A stretch of 64,000 nt of DNA from Cytobacillus sp. S13-E01 (lineage in GTDB: Bacteria > Bacillota > Bacilli > Bacillales > Bacillaceae_L), in assembly GCF_029193815.1 (NCBI RefSeq), contig NZ_JARFVC010000002.1, positions 1 through 64,000 of the forward strand, in the 5' to 3' direction. Of this stretch, positions 34,892-44,390 are shown piece after piece. A program made the position numbers and the translations under genes. The notes below the pieces were generated by a model that had not been told where the DNA came from, did not search any database, and was given only the letters and a program-made list of their open reading frames with translations. Each line of letters begins with the position of its first letter. The stretch's first letter is position 1.

Positions 34892-36394
34892 TTAACTAAA
34901 GACCAGCTCTTTTTCGCTTAAACCAAGCGTCTGCGCTGTTGAAGTATGAATTTCTTGCAGGAGCTCTGGGTTTTCCATTAGTGACACGCCATTAGATGGA
35001 ATCATTTCTTTGATTTTCGATTCCCACTCATTCATATGTTGCGGGAAGCATTTTTTGATTACCTCAAGCATAACATGAACAGCAGTAGAAGCACCCGGAG
35101 AAGCTCCTAGTAATGCTGCGATCGAGCCGTCAGCTGCAGTAATCACTTCCGTACCTAATTGAAGCGTGCCTTTACCGCCTGCCTCTGTATCTTTAATAAC
35201 TTGCACACGTTGGCCCGCCACCACTAAATCCCAATCCTCAGCTTTAGCTGTCGGGATAAACTCACGTAACTCTTCCACGCGCTGTTCTTTCGATAACATA
35301 ACTTGCTGAATCAGGTATTTTGTCAATGACATCTCTTTTGCGCCTGCCGCCAACATTGTTAAGACATTATTCGGTTTTACGGAAGTTACTAAATCGAACA
35401 TTGAACCAGTTTTTAAGAACTTTGGTGAGAAGCCGGCAAACGGTCCAAATAGCAACGATTTCTTATTATCGATATATCTTGTGTCAAGATGCGGAACAGA
35501 CATTGGAGGAGCACCAACCTTAGCTTTTCCGTATACTTTTGCATGATGCTGCGCTATAACCTCAGGATTATTACATACCAAAAAGATACCGCTTACTGGG
35601 AATCCACCAATATGTTTTCCTTCAGGGATACCGGATTTTTGCAGCAAATGCAGGCTTCCACCCCCGCCTCCGACGAAGACAAATTTTGCCGTACGGCGTT
35701 CTACGCTGCCGCTACCAAGATTCTTCACTTTCAATTCCCACGAGCCATCGCTAGTACGTTTAATATTATCAACACTATGTTTGTATTTGATATCGACGTT
35801 TTTTTCCTTTAAGTGGTCAAATAACATGCGTGTTAAAGCACCAAAGTTGACATCCGTTCCAGAGTCGATTTTTGTTGCTGCTATAGCTTCATTTGGTGGA
35901 CGGTCTTGCATAATAAGCGGAATCCATTCCATCAGTTTTTCTGGATCATCGGAAAATTCCATCCCTTTGAACAGAGGATTGTTTGACATCGCTTCAAAAC
36001 GTCTCTTTAAAAACGTTACATTTTCTTCCCCTTGTACCATACTCATATGAGGCAGTGTCATGATAAAATCCTGTGGATTGTGTATCAGCTTACTGTTTAC
36101 TAGATAAGACCAAAACTGCATTGAAACCTGAAACTGTTCATTAATTTTTATAGCTTTACTAATATCTACAGACCCATCTGGTTTTTCAACCGTGTAGTTT
36201 AGTTCACACAGTGCCGCATGCCCCGTTCCCGCATTATTCCATTCGTTAGAACTTTCCTCTCCTGCGTTTGCGAGCTTCTCAAACACTGTGATTTCCCATT
36301 CCGGTACTAATTCTTTCAAGATTGTCCCTAAAGTCGCACTCATGATTCCTGCGCCAATTAAAATGACGTCTGTTTTAGCTTCTCTGTTGCTCAT
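34892..36394 (-). CDS. mqo: Malate:quinone oxidoreductase
   Basis: Mqo is a peripheral membrane FAD enzyme that oxidises malate to oxaloacetate and passes electrons to the quinone pool, bypassing NAD-dependent malate dehydrogenase. The protein has the FAD-binding [15 protein letters not shown] at the N-terminus, then [40 protein letters not shown], and the C-terminal [17 protein letters not shown], all typical. The ATG at 36394 (500 residues) is preferred to a TTG at 36403 that sits directly on the ribosome site AAAAGG. The leader contains a long stem-loop, described separately. Confidence 0.96.
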   Translation of the reverse strand: MSNREAKTDVILIGAGIMSATLGTILKELVPEWEITVFEKLANAGEESSNEWNNAGTGHAALCELNYTVEKPDGSVDISKAIKINEQFQVSMQFWSYLVNSKLIHNPQDFIMTLPHMSMVQGEENVTFLKRRFEAMSNNPLFKGMEFSDDPEKLMEWIPLIMQDRPPNEAIAATKIDSGTDVNFGALTRMLFDHLKEKNVDIKYKHSVDNIKRTSDGSWELKVKNLGSGSVERRTAKFVFVGGGGGSLHLLQKSGIPEGKHIGGFPVSGIFLVCNNPEVIAQHHAKVYGKAKVGAPPMSVPHLDTRYIDNKKSLLFGPFAGFSPKFLKTGSMFDLVTSVKPNNVLTMLAAGAKEMSLTKYLIQQVMLSKEQRVEELREFIPTAKAEDWDLVVAGQRVQVIKDTEAGGKGTLQLGTEVITAADGSIAALLGASPGASTAVHVMLEVIKKCFPQHMNEWESKIKEMIPSNGVSLMENPELLQEIHTSTAQTLGLSEKELVFS

Positions 36395-36422
36395 TTTTAT
36401 CAACCTTTTCCCCTAAAATTTG

Positions 36423-36481
36423 CAGAAAAGATGTAGCCTCACACCAAGCAAAGGTGCGATCAAAGTCACACACCTTTTCTG
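36423..36481 (-). promoter_or_regulatory. Structured leader of mqo
   Basis: On the minus strand, bases 36481-36470 (CAGAAAAGGTGT) pair with 36434-36423 (ACATCTTTTCTG) over 12 bp with one G-U pair, enclosing 35 bases that contain a smaller GCACC/GGTGT stem. It ends about 20 bases before the mqo ribosome site and has no T-run, so it looks like a cis-acting RNA structure rather than a terminator. No known riboswitch consensus was recognised. The neighbouring bases 36482-37013 hold no convincing gene. Confidence 0.45.
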
Positions 36482-37013
36482 TCTCAATAAAAACCAAATC
36501 ATATGGATTACAATTATTTATAGATTAAGATATCTACTATTATATGATAATAATAAAATATTTAAAAGCTATTAAAAAGCGAGAAGTCCATATACACGGC
36601 CTAGGAAAACACATAAACCAATATTCCAGCTTCTTACAAGGGATATGGCTTGGGCTTGCCGTTACCGGTGAGCCGCCAAGAGTTACCTTTTCATACCTAG
36701 CTTCCATGCAAGCTCTTCAATTCTTTATTGTTTTTTATAGACTAGACTTAGATCACTGCGAATCCCTCTAAAATCTTCTAGTTCCATATGCTTCATAAAT
36801 TCATCATATATTTTTGGGAATGTCAGATTAACTGACTTCAACTCCATAATCCACTTATTCATTAGTACCATTATATAATAAATATTTTGATTCTCGATAG
36901 TTTCTTAATGATTTTCTTTACCTACTACTTCCATATCATTTTGTTTGAAGATTATTAATTTATCCGCTAAACTTAGCAATATACTATTTAAAGATATGAA
37001 AGTGGTGTATTAT

Positions 37014-37181
37014 ATGAGTTTAAATGAAATAGAAATTAAAATTGCAGAATTAAAAATGGAATATCTGCGTATTCAAGGTGATATTGAAAGATTAGAATCT
37101 CTTGGCCACTCTTTTGAAAAACTAGAAATCCGATTAGAAGAGATTGAAAATGAATTACAGCATTTTCATTCTAAAAAATAA
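37014..37181 (+). CDS. Small coiled-coil protein, SE1832 family
   Basis: This 55-residue protein reads MSLNEIEIKIAELKMEYLRI then QGDIERLESLGHSFEKLE and a helical tail. It is an almost continuous heptad pattern, as in the short SE1832-family proteins of staphylococci and bacilli. The frame is open from 36945, but AAAGTGGTG lies just before the ATG at 37014. It is followed by its own terminator. Function is unknown; such proteins may be scaffold or adaptor helices. Confidence 0.7.
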   Translation: MSLNEIEIKIAELKMEYLRIQGDIERLESLGHSFEKLEIRLEEIENELQHFHSKK

Positions 37182-37186
37182 CAAAC

Positions 37187-37226
37187 AGTCCCGCTATCTT
37201 TTAGTAGATACGGGGCTATTTTTTAA
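37187..37226 (+). terminator. Terminator after the SE1832-like gene
   Basis: AGTCCCGCTATC pairs with GATACGGGGCT (one mismatch) around a TTTTAGTA loop, followed by ATTTTTT. It begins six bases after the stop codon. Confidence 0.8.
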
Positions 37227-37275
37227 CTCGAAAGTACCAATTAATTGACTAGGGAGTTATATAAATACTAAAATA

Positions 37276-37294
37276 CCATAAAGTTACTTTATGG
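37276..37294. promoter_or_regulatory. Perfect palindrome, candidate operator
   Basis: CCATAAAGT (37276-37284) and ACTTTATGG (37286-37294) form an exact palindrome with a one-base centre, about 38 bases before the hydroquinone-reductase-like gene. The size and placement fit a dimeric repressor such as a MarR- or HxlR-type redox regulator, which commonly control quinone-detoxification genes. The regulator is not identified. Confidence 0.5.
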
Positions 37295-37331
37295 ATAATA
37301 AAAGGTCAGTTTTTAAGAGAGGATGCTTGTA

Positions 37332-38351
37332 ATGACAAAAAATGAGCAGATTGAACGTAAGGATACCCTTAAAACAGCTACTGAATTCAAAAAAGATGGA
37401 TCGTTTAATCGACAAACAAATAGGTTTACTACGCCTTTTGGGGAACAGCCTGGTGAATTACCAGTAGATGCAAACCGCTATCGTCTATTATGGTCAGCTG
37501 CCTGCCCTTGGGCCCACCGTTCTGTGATCGTAAGGCGTGTTCTTGGACTTGAAAATGTTATTAGTTTAGGAACAGCTAGCCCAATTCGTCCAAAGCTTGG
37601 TCATGTCGACTGGGAATTTTCGCTGGATGAAGATGGTGTAGATCCAGTATTAGGAATAAAGTATATGAGTGAAATTTATAAAAAAACGGATCCTGATTAT
37701 TCTGGTCGACCAACGGTTCCAGTTATCGTCGATATTATCAAGAACCAAGTAGTCAATAATGACTATCTTAAGTTAACAAACTATTTCGAGACAGATTGGG
37801 CACCATTACATAAAGAAAATGCACCAAACCTATATCCAGAACATTTACGTGAAGAAATAGACGCTTTAAATGAAGTCATCTTCCATGATATTAATAATGG
37901 TGTCTATAAATGTGGTTTCGCACGTTCACAAGTGGCCTATGAACAGTCCTACAACACACTTTTTTCAAGATTGGATAAACTAGAGGAACGTTTATCTAAG
38001 CAGCGCTTTTTATTTGGAGATTTTATCACAGACTCTGATGTCCGACTGTATTCTACTCTTGTTCGATTTGATGCGGCTTATTACACTGCTTTTAATACGA
38101 ATCGAAACCTGATCAAAGAATTCACTCACCTCTGGGGTTATGTAAGAGACTTATACCAAACACCTGGTTTTGGTGATTCGACAGATTTTGATGCGATTAA
38201 AAAACATTATCATACATCAATTACGATTTCACCTGAAAAAAATGTAGTAAAAATACTTCCTAAGGGTCCGGATTTATCTGCTTGGCATTTACAACATAAT
38301 CGTCACCTCTTAAGTAACAGAATTGAAAAGTTTCTTATTTTGGGAGTGTAA
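37332..38351 (+). CDS. Glutathionyl-hydroquinone reductase-like protein (Xi-class GST family)
   Basis: The protein has the Xi-class glutathione transferase layout: the thioredoxin-like N-terminal half with the catalytic motif SAACPWAHRS (near residue 59), SGRPTVPVIVD and an all-helical C-terminal half with LFGDFITDSDVRLYSTLVRFD. These enzymes reduce glutathionyl- or thiol-conjugated hydroquinones. Bacilli normally lack glutathione and use bacillithiol, so the natural thiol may differ (inference). The ATG at 37332 is chosen because GAGAGG lies nine bases upstream, giving 339 residues. It is followed after two bases by a GNAT gene, so the two form an operon. Confidence 0.85.
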   Translation: MTKNEQIERKDTLKTATEFKKDGSFNRQTNRFTTPFGEQPGELPVDANRYRLLWSAACPWAHRSVIVRRVLGLENVISLGTASPIRPKLGHVDWEFSLDEDGVDPVLGIKYMSEIYKKTDPDYSGRPTVPVIVDIIKNQVVNNDYLKLTNYFETDWAPLHKENAPNLYPEHLREEIDALNEVIFHDINNGVYKCGFARSQVAYEQSYNTLFSRLDKLEERLSKQRFLFGDFITDSDVRLYSTLVRFDAAYYTAFNTNRNLIKEFTHLWGYVRDLYQTPGFGDSTDFDAIKKHYHTSITISPEKNVVKILPKGPDLSAWHLQHNRHLLSNRIEKFLILGV

Positions 38352-38353
38352 CT

Positions 38354-38854
38354 ATGAAAATACGTAATGCGTTAACACATGAAATAGAATTTATTCGTAA
38401 ACAGAGAGTTACGGCTTATGGTGATCACGCGCATGCGATCCCTTTAGAACATTGGAACGCTCTTAAAAAGGCAATATCCTCAGATGCGGATTCAAAGCCT
38501 GGTGTTGAACTACTTGTTGCGGAATTAGCTGGGGAAATTGTCGGAAGTGTTGCGTTATTCCCCCCGCAAACAGATGCTTACGAAGGATTTATTGAGGAGC
38601 TAGATTACTCTGAAATCCGACTTCTAGCTGTATCACCTGAAGTTCGCGGCAAGGGAGTAGCTTCTGCTTTGATTGCTGAGTGCATTAGGCGAACGAAAGC
38701 AAAAGGCTTCAATGCTATTGGCTTACACACTGCCGAGTTTATGGAAAGTGCAATAAAGTTATATGAACGGATTGGTTTTGAACGATTGCCACAATACGAC
38801 TTTGAACCAGCAGGTGATGGGATTATTGTAAAAGCATTTACGCTTTCGATTTGA
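38354..38854 (+). CDS. GNAT family N-acetyltransferase
   Basis: This 166-residue GNAT shows beta-4/alpha-3 with the acetyl-CoA-binding loop in VSPEVRGKGVASALIAECIR (near residue 97) and the late motif LYERIGFERLPQYDF. The acceptor is unknown. The ATG follows the stop of the hydroquinone-reductase-like gene by two bases, with GGGAGTG as ribosome site, so it is translationally linked to that gene and may modify a product of quinone or antibiotic stress. Confidence 0.85.
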   Translation: MKIRNALTHEIEFIRKQRVTAYGDHAHAIPLEHWNALKKAISSDADSKPGVELLVAELAGEIVGSVALFPPQTDAYEGFIEELDYSEIRLLAVSPEVRGKGVASALIAECIRRTKAKGFNAIGLHTAEFMESAIKLYERIGFERLPQYDFEPAGDGIIVKAFTLSI

Positions 38855-38867
38855 CACTGAAAAAATC

Positions 38868-38916
38868 AAAGAAAACAGCCCCGCAAACTTAAAGTAGTTT
38901 ATGGGCCGTTTTCTTT
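38868..38916. terminator. Bidirectional terminator between the GNAT gene and htpG
   Basis: AAAGAAAAC (38868-38876) pairs with GTTTTCTTT (38908-38916), with a further GCCC/GGGC pairing inside. It serves the convergent genes on both sides. Confidence 0.8.
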
Positions 38917-38922
38917 TTTACT

Positions 38923-40803
38923 TTAAACCATTACCTTACAAATATCATTCGTAAACTCTACCGGATCAGCGATTGGTAATCCCTCAATAAGTAGTGCTTG
39001 GCTGTAAAGTAGGTTTGTATATAGATTTACTTTCTCTTTGTCTGTTTCAAATGCAGTTTTTAATGATTTAAAGACATCATGGTTGACGTTAATTTCTAAG
39101 ATTTTGTCTGCTTTAATGTTCTGATTATCAGGCATTGCTGCAAGAATTTTTTCCATTTCAATAGATACTTCACCATCAGTTGATAAACATACAGGGTGTG
39201 TTTTTAATCGTTTTGAAATTCTTACATCCTTTACCTTGCCTGTCAGTACATTTTTCATATGCTCAAAGAGCTCTTTATTATCTTGGTCTTCTGACTCTGT
39301 ACTTTTTTCACTTTCGTCAGCTTCAATACCTAGGTCTCCGCTAGATACAGATTTGAATTCCTTCTCTTTATATGTCATTAACATCTTAATTGCGAATTCA
39401 TCTATTTCTTCAGTGAAATAAAGAATTTCAAATCCTTTTTCAGAGACTAGTTCTGTTTGTGGAAGTTTTTCAATTCTTTCATTCGACTCACCAGAAGCAT
39501 AATAGATATATTTTTGTTCTTCTGGCATTCTTGACACATATTCATCAAGTGTTACCATCTGTTTCTCTTTTGAAGAATAGAACATCAATAAATCTTGTAG
39601 TACTTCTTTATCTCTTCCAAAATCACTATAAACACCGTATTTCAACTGTCTTCCAAATGATTTATAGAACGTATTATATTTTTCTCTTTCATTTTTTAGT
39701 AAGCTTTGTAATTCGCTTTTAATCTTTTTATTAATATTTTTTGCAATTAACTTTAGTTGTCGATCATGTTGTAAAATCTCACGTGAAATATTAAGAGATA
39801 AATCCTCAGAGTCAACCATCCCTTTAACAAAACTAAAATAATCAGGCAGTAAGTCAGAGCATTTATTCATGATAAGAACACCATTTGAATAAAGCTCTAA
39901 TCCTTTTTCATATTCCTTAGAATAATAGTCATATGGCATGTTCTCCGGGATAAATAAAATTGCATTATATCTTACCGTTCCATCAACAGTAATATGGAGA
40001 GATTTTAGTGGTTTGTCAAAACCGTAATGTTTTTCTGAATAAAATTTCTCGTAATCTTCTTCTGTTAATTCATTTTTATTCTTTTTCCAAATCGGAACCA
40101 TACTATTAACTACTTGTTCTTCAATATAATCTTCTACTTCATCTTCGCTACCTTCTTTTGGTCTACTTCCGGTAACATCCATTTTAATAGGGTAGCGTAT
40201 AAAGTCAGAGTATTTTTTGATGATGGTTTTTAAGTGATACTCATCTAAAAATTCATCGTAATTTTCATCTTCTGTATTCTCATGGATTTTAAGGATAATC
40301 TCAGTACCAACTGATTCTTTTTCATGAGGTGTAATCGTATATCCTTGGGCACCCTTAGATTCCCATTTATTAGCTTCATCGCTTCCTAAAGCTTTGCTAA
40401 TAACGGTAACAACGTCTGCTACCATAAATGCTGCGTAAAATCCAACACCGAACTGACCAATAATATCATGGCCATCTTTGATCTCATTTTCATTTTTAAA
40501 CGCTAAAGAGCCACTCTTAGCAATAATTCCAAGGTTATTTTCTAGATCATCCTTCGTCATTCCAATACCGGTATCAAGGATTTTAAGTGTTCTATTTTCC
40601 TTGTCAGCAACCACTTTTATGTAATAACTGTCTTTGTCAAAACGTAAAGAATCATCAGTTAATGCTTTGTAATAGATTTTGTCAATTGCATCACTAGCAT
40701 TAGAAATCAACTCTCGTAAAAACACCTCTCGCTTTGAATAAATCGAGTTGATCATCATCTCTAATAACCTTTTTGATTCTGCTTGAAATTGTTTTGTTTC
40801 CAT
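38923..40803 (-). CDS. htpG: Molecular chaperone HtpG (Hsp90)
   Basis: HtpG is the bacterial Hsp90, an ATP-dependent dimeric chaperone. The N-terminal GHKL ATPase domain shows [24 protein letters not shown] and [13 protein letters not shown]. The middle domain has the [14 protein letters not shown] segment, and the C-terminal dimerisation domain is present. The ATG at 40803 (626 residues) has AAAGGAG eight bases upstream; a longer frame from 40821 includes that site and is rejected. It is controlled by a sigma-A-type promoter with a perfect CIRCE operator. Confidence 0.97.
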   Translation of the reverse strand: METKQFQAESKRLLEMMINSIYSKREVFLRELISNASDAIDKIYYKALTDDSLRFDKDSYYIKVVADKENRTLKILDTGIGMTKDDLENNLGIIAKSGSLAFKNENEIKDGHDIIGQFGVGFYAAFMVADVVTVISKALGSDEANKWESKGAQGYTITPHEKESVGTEIILKIHENTEDENYDEFLDEYHLKTIIKKYSDFIRYPIKMDVTGSRPKEGSEDEVEDYIEEQVVNSMVPIWKKNKNELTEEDYEKFYSEKHYGFDKPLKSLHITVDGTVRYNAILFIPENMPYDYYSKEYEKGLELYSNGVLIMNKCSDLLPDYFSFVKGMVDSEDLSLNISREILQHDRQLKLIAKNINKKIKSELQSLLKNEREKYNTFYKSFGRQLKYGVYSDFGRDKEVLQDLLMFYSSKEKQMVTLDEYVSRMPEEQKYIYYASGESNERIEKLPQTELVSEKGFEILYFTEEIDEFAIKMLMTYKEKEFKSVSSGDLGIEADESEKSTESEDQDNKELFEHMKNVLTGKVKDVRISKRLKTHPVCLSTDGEVSIEMEKILAAMPDNQNIKADKILEINVNHDVFKSLKTAFETDKEKVNLYTNLLYSQALLIEGLPIADPVEFTNDICKVMV

Positions 40804-40878
40804 ACTAATCTCTCCTTTCAAACTGTAACTAGAACTAGTGAAAAATGGTAGACGATCTATTTGTCCGATTTTAACGGA

Positions 40879-40945
40879 TTAGCACTCTCACTCATCGAGT
40901 GCTAATCCCCATTTCTTTAATATCATAAAATGGATAATGTGTCAA
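40879..40945 (-). promoter_or_regulatory. Promoter of htpG with a perfect CIRCE element
   Basis: On the minus strand TTGACA (40945-40940), a 17-base spacer and TATTAA (40922-40917) form a sigma-A promoter. Just downstream, TTAGCACTC (40879-40887), nine bases and GAGTGCTAA (40897-40905) match the CIRCE consensus exactly. CIRCE is bound by HrcA, repressor of groESL and dnaK operons in Bacillus, so htpG here should be induced by heat through HrcA. Confidence 0.92.
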
Positions 40946-41047
40946 TAAATAGATGTAATTTTCTATTGTCTAAAGACATGATGCACGTGATGGAGTTAGT
41001 ATCGTTTTGTTCTCTCCTAAATATTAGTCCCATTACAAGACGAGAAC

Positions 41048-41335
41048 CTAAACTTTAAGCACGATAAACTTCCCTTCACCTAATACATTTTTCGTATAAT
41101 CTATTTTTGCGTTGTCAAAATAAACTTTATCATTTTCATGGACTAACAATATAATCTCGTTATGATCTATTATTTCATCCTGTTCTAAAGCTGACTCTTC
41201 CAGAGCCAGACGAAGTTGCGGACCACTTCAACCAATTCCCATTGTCAGACGGATGAACGGCTTTTTACCTTCGTCGATCACATCCTGAACTTCTTGAATA
41301 ATTTGTGAAAAAGCGGCTTGAGTAAGTTTAACCAA
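41048..41335 (-). CDS. HesB/IscA-like protein, probable selenoprotein with in-frame UGA
   Basis: Reading from a TTG at 41335 (GGGAGG eight bases upstream), the frame gives 95 residues of a HesB/IscA-like protein: LVKLTQAAFSQIIQEVQDVI, then DEGKKPFIRLTMGIG, a UGA codon (41230-41228), SGPQLRLALEESALEQDEII and a normal end ENVLGEGKF-type tail (actual residues KNVLGEGKFIVLKV). In cysteine-containing relatives the UGA position is the conserved cysteine of GIGCxGP. No other stop or frameshift occurs, and a stem-loop suitable as a SECIS lies 18 bases beyond the UGA. HesB-like selenoproteins are a described family. If UGA is read as stop, only a 35-residue peptide results. A recent Cys-to-stop mutation is the alternative. 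Confidence 0.8.
41191..41209 (-). promoter_or_regulatory. Candidate bacterial SECIS element
   Basis: In the mRNA, CUGGCUCU (41209-41202) pairs with AGAGUCAG (41198-41191) over eight base pairs (one G-U), leaving the loop GGA. The loop lies 26 bases after the UGA and starts with G. Both properties fit published bacterial SECIS rules: a short apical loop with an early G, about 16-37 bases from the UGA. Confidence 0.6.
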
Positions 41336-41654
41336 GGTAATTCCCTCCCTTTTGGTTTATTTTAAACTAAAAAATTTATTAAATACACTACATAAGTCTA
41401 CTTATAGGTGTATCAAATTACAATTTTTTACGCTCACTTAAATGGTCGGTTAACATGAATAATCTAGTAGTGTATTAATCTTTTTCCTTCTACATTTAAA
41501 GCTATTAATTGCTTTTTTATGATACTATCATTCTATTTTCAAAAAGAAATAACGCTAAATCATTGATATTATCTAAAATAATGTTAAAATGAGTAATAAT
41601 TTATTTTTTCAGAATATGGTTATAAGCAACTTTGGAAATTTGGAGGGAATTAAA

Positions 41655-43331
41655 ATGACTGAACAACGTAGTAATATGATAAAAAAAGGATTTGATCGTG
41701 CACCACACCGAAGCTTACTTCGTGCAGCAGGTGTTAAAGAAGAGGATTTTAATAAACCCTTCATAGCTGTAGTGAATTCATATATTGATATTGTTCCAGG
41801 ACATATCCACTTACAGGAGTTTGGGAAAATTGTTAAAGACGCAATTCGTGAAGCTGGTGGCGTGCCATTTGAAATGAACACGATTGGTGTTGATGATGGA
41901 ATTGCAATGGGGCACATTGGGATGAGATACTCATTACCTAGCCGAGAGATTATTGCAGATTCAGTTGAAACAGTTGTAGCAGCTCACTGGTTTGATGGAA
42001 TGGTTTGCATTCCAAACTGTGATAAAATAACACCTGGGATGATGATGGCTTCCATGCGCTTAAATATCCCGACAATCTTTGTAAGCGGTGGTCCGATGAA
42101 AGCAGGAGTAACTAGCGATGGCCGTAAAATCTCTCTTTCTTCTGTATTCGAAGGAGTTGGAGCCTATCAATCTGGTAATCTAGATGATAAAGGACTTCTA
42201 GAACTAGAGCAATTTGGTTGTCCTACATGTGGATCATGTTCTGGCATGTTTACTGCAAACTCGATGAACTGCCTCTGTGAAGCTCTAGGCCTTGCATTAC
42301 CTGGTAATGGAACAATCTTAGCTGTAGCTCCTGAACGGAAAGAGTTTGTAAAACGTTCTGCCAAGCAGCTAATGAACTTAATTAGAGATGATATTAAACC
42401 ACGTGATATTGTAACTGAAAAAGCAATTGACAATGCTTTTGCTCTTGATATGGCACTAGGCGGTTCAACGAATACCGTTTTACATACACTTGCACTTGCA
42501 CACGAAGCGGAAATTGATTATCCTCTTGAGAGAATCAACGAGGTAGCTGAACGAGTTCCACACCTCTCAAAGCTCGCACCAGCTTCTGATTACCATATTG
42601 AAGATTTACATGAAGCAGGTGGTGTTTCTGCTGCACTATATGAGCTCTCTAAAAAAGAAGGTACCCTTCATCTTGATACCTTAACTGTGACCGGAAAAAC
42701 ACTGGGTGAAAATATTGCAGGTTGTGAAGTGAAAAACCATGATGTTATTCGTCCAATTGATAATCCGTATACAGTAAAAGGCGGTCTTGCCGTATTATTT
42801 GGCAATTTGGCTCCTGATGGTGCGATTATTAAAACGGGCGGAGTACAAGACGGTATTACACGTCACGAAGGCCCAGCTATTGTTTTTGAATCTCAAGAAG
42901 AATCGCTTGAAGGCATTTCTAAAGGTAAGGTAAAAGCAGGTGACGTTGTAATCATTCGTTATGAAGGTCCTAAAGGCGGACCGGGAATGCCTGAAATGCT
43001 TGCACCTACCTCTCAGATTGTCGGAATGGGACTTGGACCAAAGGTAGCTCTTGTTACGGACGGACGATTCTCTGGTGCATCACGTGGATTGTCAATTGGC
43101 CATGCCTCACCTGAAGCGGCTGAGGGTGGACCACTTGCCTTCGTTGAAAATGGAGATCATATCGTTATCGATATTGAAAATCGCACAATGGATGTACAGG
43201 TTTCAGATGAAGAATGGGAAAAACGTAAAGCAAACTGGAAAGGCTTTGAACCAAAAGTGAAAAAGGGTTACCTAGCACGTTATTCTAAGCTTGTTACTTC
43301 TGCTAGTACTGGTGGAGTTATGAAAATATAA
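41655..43331 (+). CDS. ilvD: Dihydroxy-acid dehydratase
   Basis: IlvD dehydrates dihydroxy-acids to the 2-keto acid precursors of valine, leucine and isoleucine, using an Fe-S cluster. Cluster cysteines are visible in [11 protein letters not shown] and [20 protein letters not shown]. The C-terminal [20 protein letters not shown] is conserved. The ATG at 41655 (558 residues) has GGAGGG nine bases upstream; the frame extends to 41589 without a ribosome site. It stands alone, not beside other ilv genes, and no T-box leader was found. Confidence 0.96.
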   Translation: MTEQRSNMIKKGFDRAPHRSLLRAAGVKEEDFNKPFIAVVNSYIDIVPGHIHLQEFGKIVKDAIREAGGVPFEMNTIGVDDGIAMGHIGMRYSLPSREIIADSVETVVAAHWFDGMVCIPNCDKITPGMMMASMRLNIPTIFVSGGPMKAGVTSDGRKISLSSVFEGVGAYQSGNLDDKGLLELEQFGCPTCGSCSGMFTANSMNCLCEALGLALPGNGTILAVAPERKEFVKRSAKQLMNLIRDDIKPRDIVTEKAIDNAFALDMALGGSTNTVLHTLALAHEAEIDYPLERINEVAERVPHLSKLAPASDYHIEDLHEAGGVSAALYELSKKEGTLHLDTLTVTGKTLGENIAGCEVKNHDVIRPIDNPYTVKGGLAVLFGNLAPDGAIIKTGGVQDGITRHEGPAIVFESQEESLEGISKGKVKAGDVVIIRYEGPKGGPGMPEMLAPTSQIVGMGLGPKVALVTDGRFSGASRGLSIGHASPEAAEGGPLAFVENGDHIVIDIENRTMDVQVSDEEWEKRKANWKGFEPKVKKGYLARYSKLVTSASTGGVMKI

Positions 43332-43338
43332 AAAAGAT

Positions 43339-43377
43339 AAACCTGTCAAATGCCTTGGAAGGGCATTTGACAGGTTT
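43339..43377 (+). terminator. Terminator of ilvD
   Basis: AAACCTGTCAAATGCC (43339-43354) pairs perfectly with the complementary arm beginning GGGCATTTGACAGG (43361-43374 and on), followed by T6. It begins seven bases after the stop. Confidence 0.9.
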
Positions 43378-43381
43378 TTTA

Positions 43382-43664
43382 GTGAATTATTTTATAAGTA
43401 TGGATGGGATTCGTTCCAAGGTCCTGCTCTAAATACATTTCCTTTTAAGTATGAGAAGTTGATGATCCTCATCAAATACCCGGAACCTATCCTTTTTTAT
43501 CCATATTATCGTAACTTAAGTTGCTTGTCACCTATTTGATTTATATCCTTGGTACTAAATCTTCTAACTATGATAGTAAAGAAACCTATGAATCCCTAGT
43601 CAAGGAACGCATCTTGACATAATGGGTTCTCCGTTTATTCCATTACACTCTTTCCTAAAAATTC
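43382..43664. other. Intergenic stretch with fragments only
   Basis: No intact gene is visible. On the minus strand a short open run ends FSYLKGNVFRAGPWNESHPY (near 43400-43480), and on the plus strand GTKSSNYDSKETYESLVKER ends at about 43620. Both could be gene relics, but neither is assigned. Confidence 0.35.
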
Positions 43665-43850
43665 TTACATCTCACTTTTTAATTTATCTCCCACTGCAAA
43701 ATGATTTTTTGGTACTTCGTTCACTATTACACGAATACTTGATAAAGGAGCCCCAAGCGAATTATGCACTGTATGTGCTACATCGCGTATACATTGTTCA
43801 ATTGTTTCTTGTTCTCTTCCTTCAAGCATTGTAATTTGAATGATTGGCAT
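43665..43850 (-). CDS. 4-oxalocrotonate tautomerase family enzyme
   Basis: This 61-residue protein begins with the catalytic Pro after Met (MPIIQITMLEGREQETIEQC) and has the short beta-alpha-beta pattern of 4-oxalocrotonate/2-hydroxymuconate tautomerases, which act as oligomers on unsaturated keto acids from aromatic ring cleavage. SIRVIVNEVPKNHFAVGD contains the usual second strand and turn; an arginine equivalent to Arg39 is at IRVI. It lies downstream of DoxX and ring-cleavage dioxygenase genes on the same strand, suiting a role after ring opening. Confidence 0.85.
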   Translation of the reverse strand: MPIIQITMLEGREQETIEQCIRDVAHTVHNSLGAPLSSIRVIVNEVPKNHFAVGDKLKSEM

Positions 43851-43939
43851 TATTATTATCTCCCCTTTTTAATTAGTAAAAGTAATGCACTACTTCTTAA
43901 TGAAGTAATGCATTACTTTTGAGATTGTACTTATCTTGT

Positions 43940-44359
43940 TTACACTGTTGTAGTTTCTTCTTTTGTTTTAAAAATCAGTTGGTCTAGTGCATAAAATCTA
44001 CTGCCATTAATCAATATTACGACTGCAATTGCTAAAAATGCTAAATCCAATTCGTATCCTGCACCTGTTCCATCACCTAAAAATCCAACAGATAGTTTTG
44101 CCTTTATTAATGTTCCAATCATTAAAAAAGCAAATAATGTTGATACAATTCTGCTGCCTAAGCCAATAACTAATAAAATTCCGCCTACAAGTTCTAATAA
44201 GGCAACTCCATATGCCATAAATCCTGGTAAACCAATCATTTCGAACCATCCTACAGTATTTTCAATACCACCTTGAAACTTCGATAATCCGTGAATAAAG
44301 AAACTAATCCCTAAAAATACTCGTAAAAGTAAAGTACCTAATTCAAACTTATTCATCAT
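43940..44359 (-). CDS. DoxX family membrane protein
   Basis: This 139-residue protein has four hydrophobic segments and the DoxX pattern: LGTLLLRVFLGISFFIHGLS KFQGG at the N-terminus, YGVALLELVGGILLVIGLGSR, a third helix, and LDLAFLAIAVVILINGSRFY. In B. subtilis a related DoxX protein (MhqP) belongs to the quinone-responsive mhq operon with a dioxygenase and an esterase, the same set as here. Its exact function is not known. Confidence 0.85.
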   Translation of the reverse strand: MMNKFELGTLLLRVFLGISFFIHGLSKFQGGIENTVGWFEMIGLPGFMAYGVALLELVGGILLVIGLGSRIVSTLFAFLMIGTLIKAKLSVGFLGDGTGAGYELDLAFLAIAVVILINGSRFYALDQLIFKTKEETTTV

Positions 44360-44390
44360 TTTTATATCCTCCTAGAATTCCTTTTTTGTT

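Noticed and set aside
36544-36771. Plus-strand frame of 75 codons, and a minus-strand frame 36725-36862 reading MNKWIMELKSVNL onward
   Set aside because: Neither has a convincing ribosome site or family pattern. The minus-strand one may be a relic, as a further open stretch follows its stop, but this is too weak to list.
41048-41335. Reading the HesB-like gene as an ordinary pseudogene
   Set aside because: The only interruption is UGA at the conserved cysteine, with a SECIS-like stem at the right distance and no other damage. The pseudogene reading remains possible but is the less likely one.
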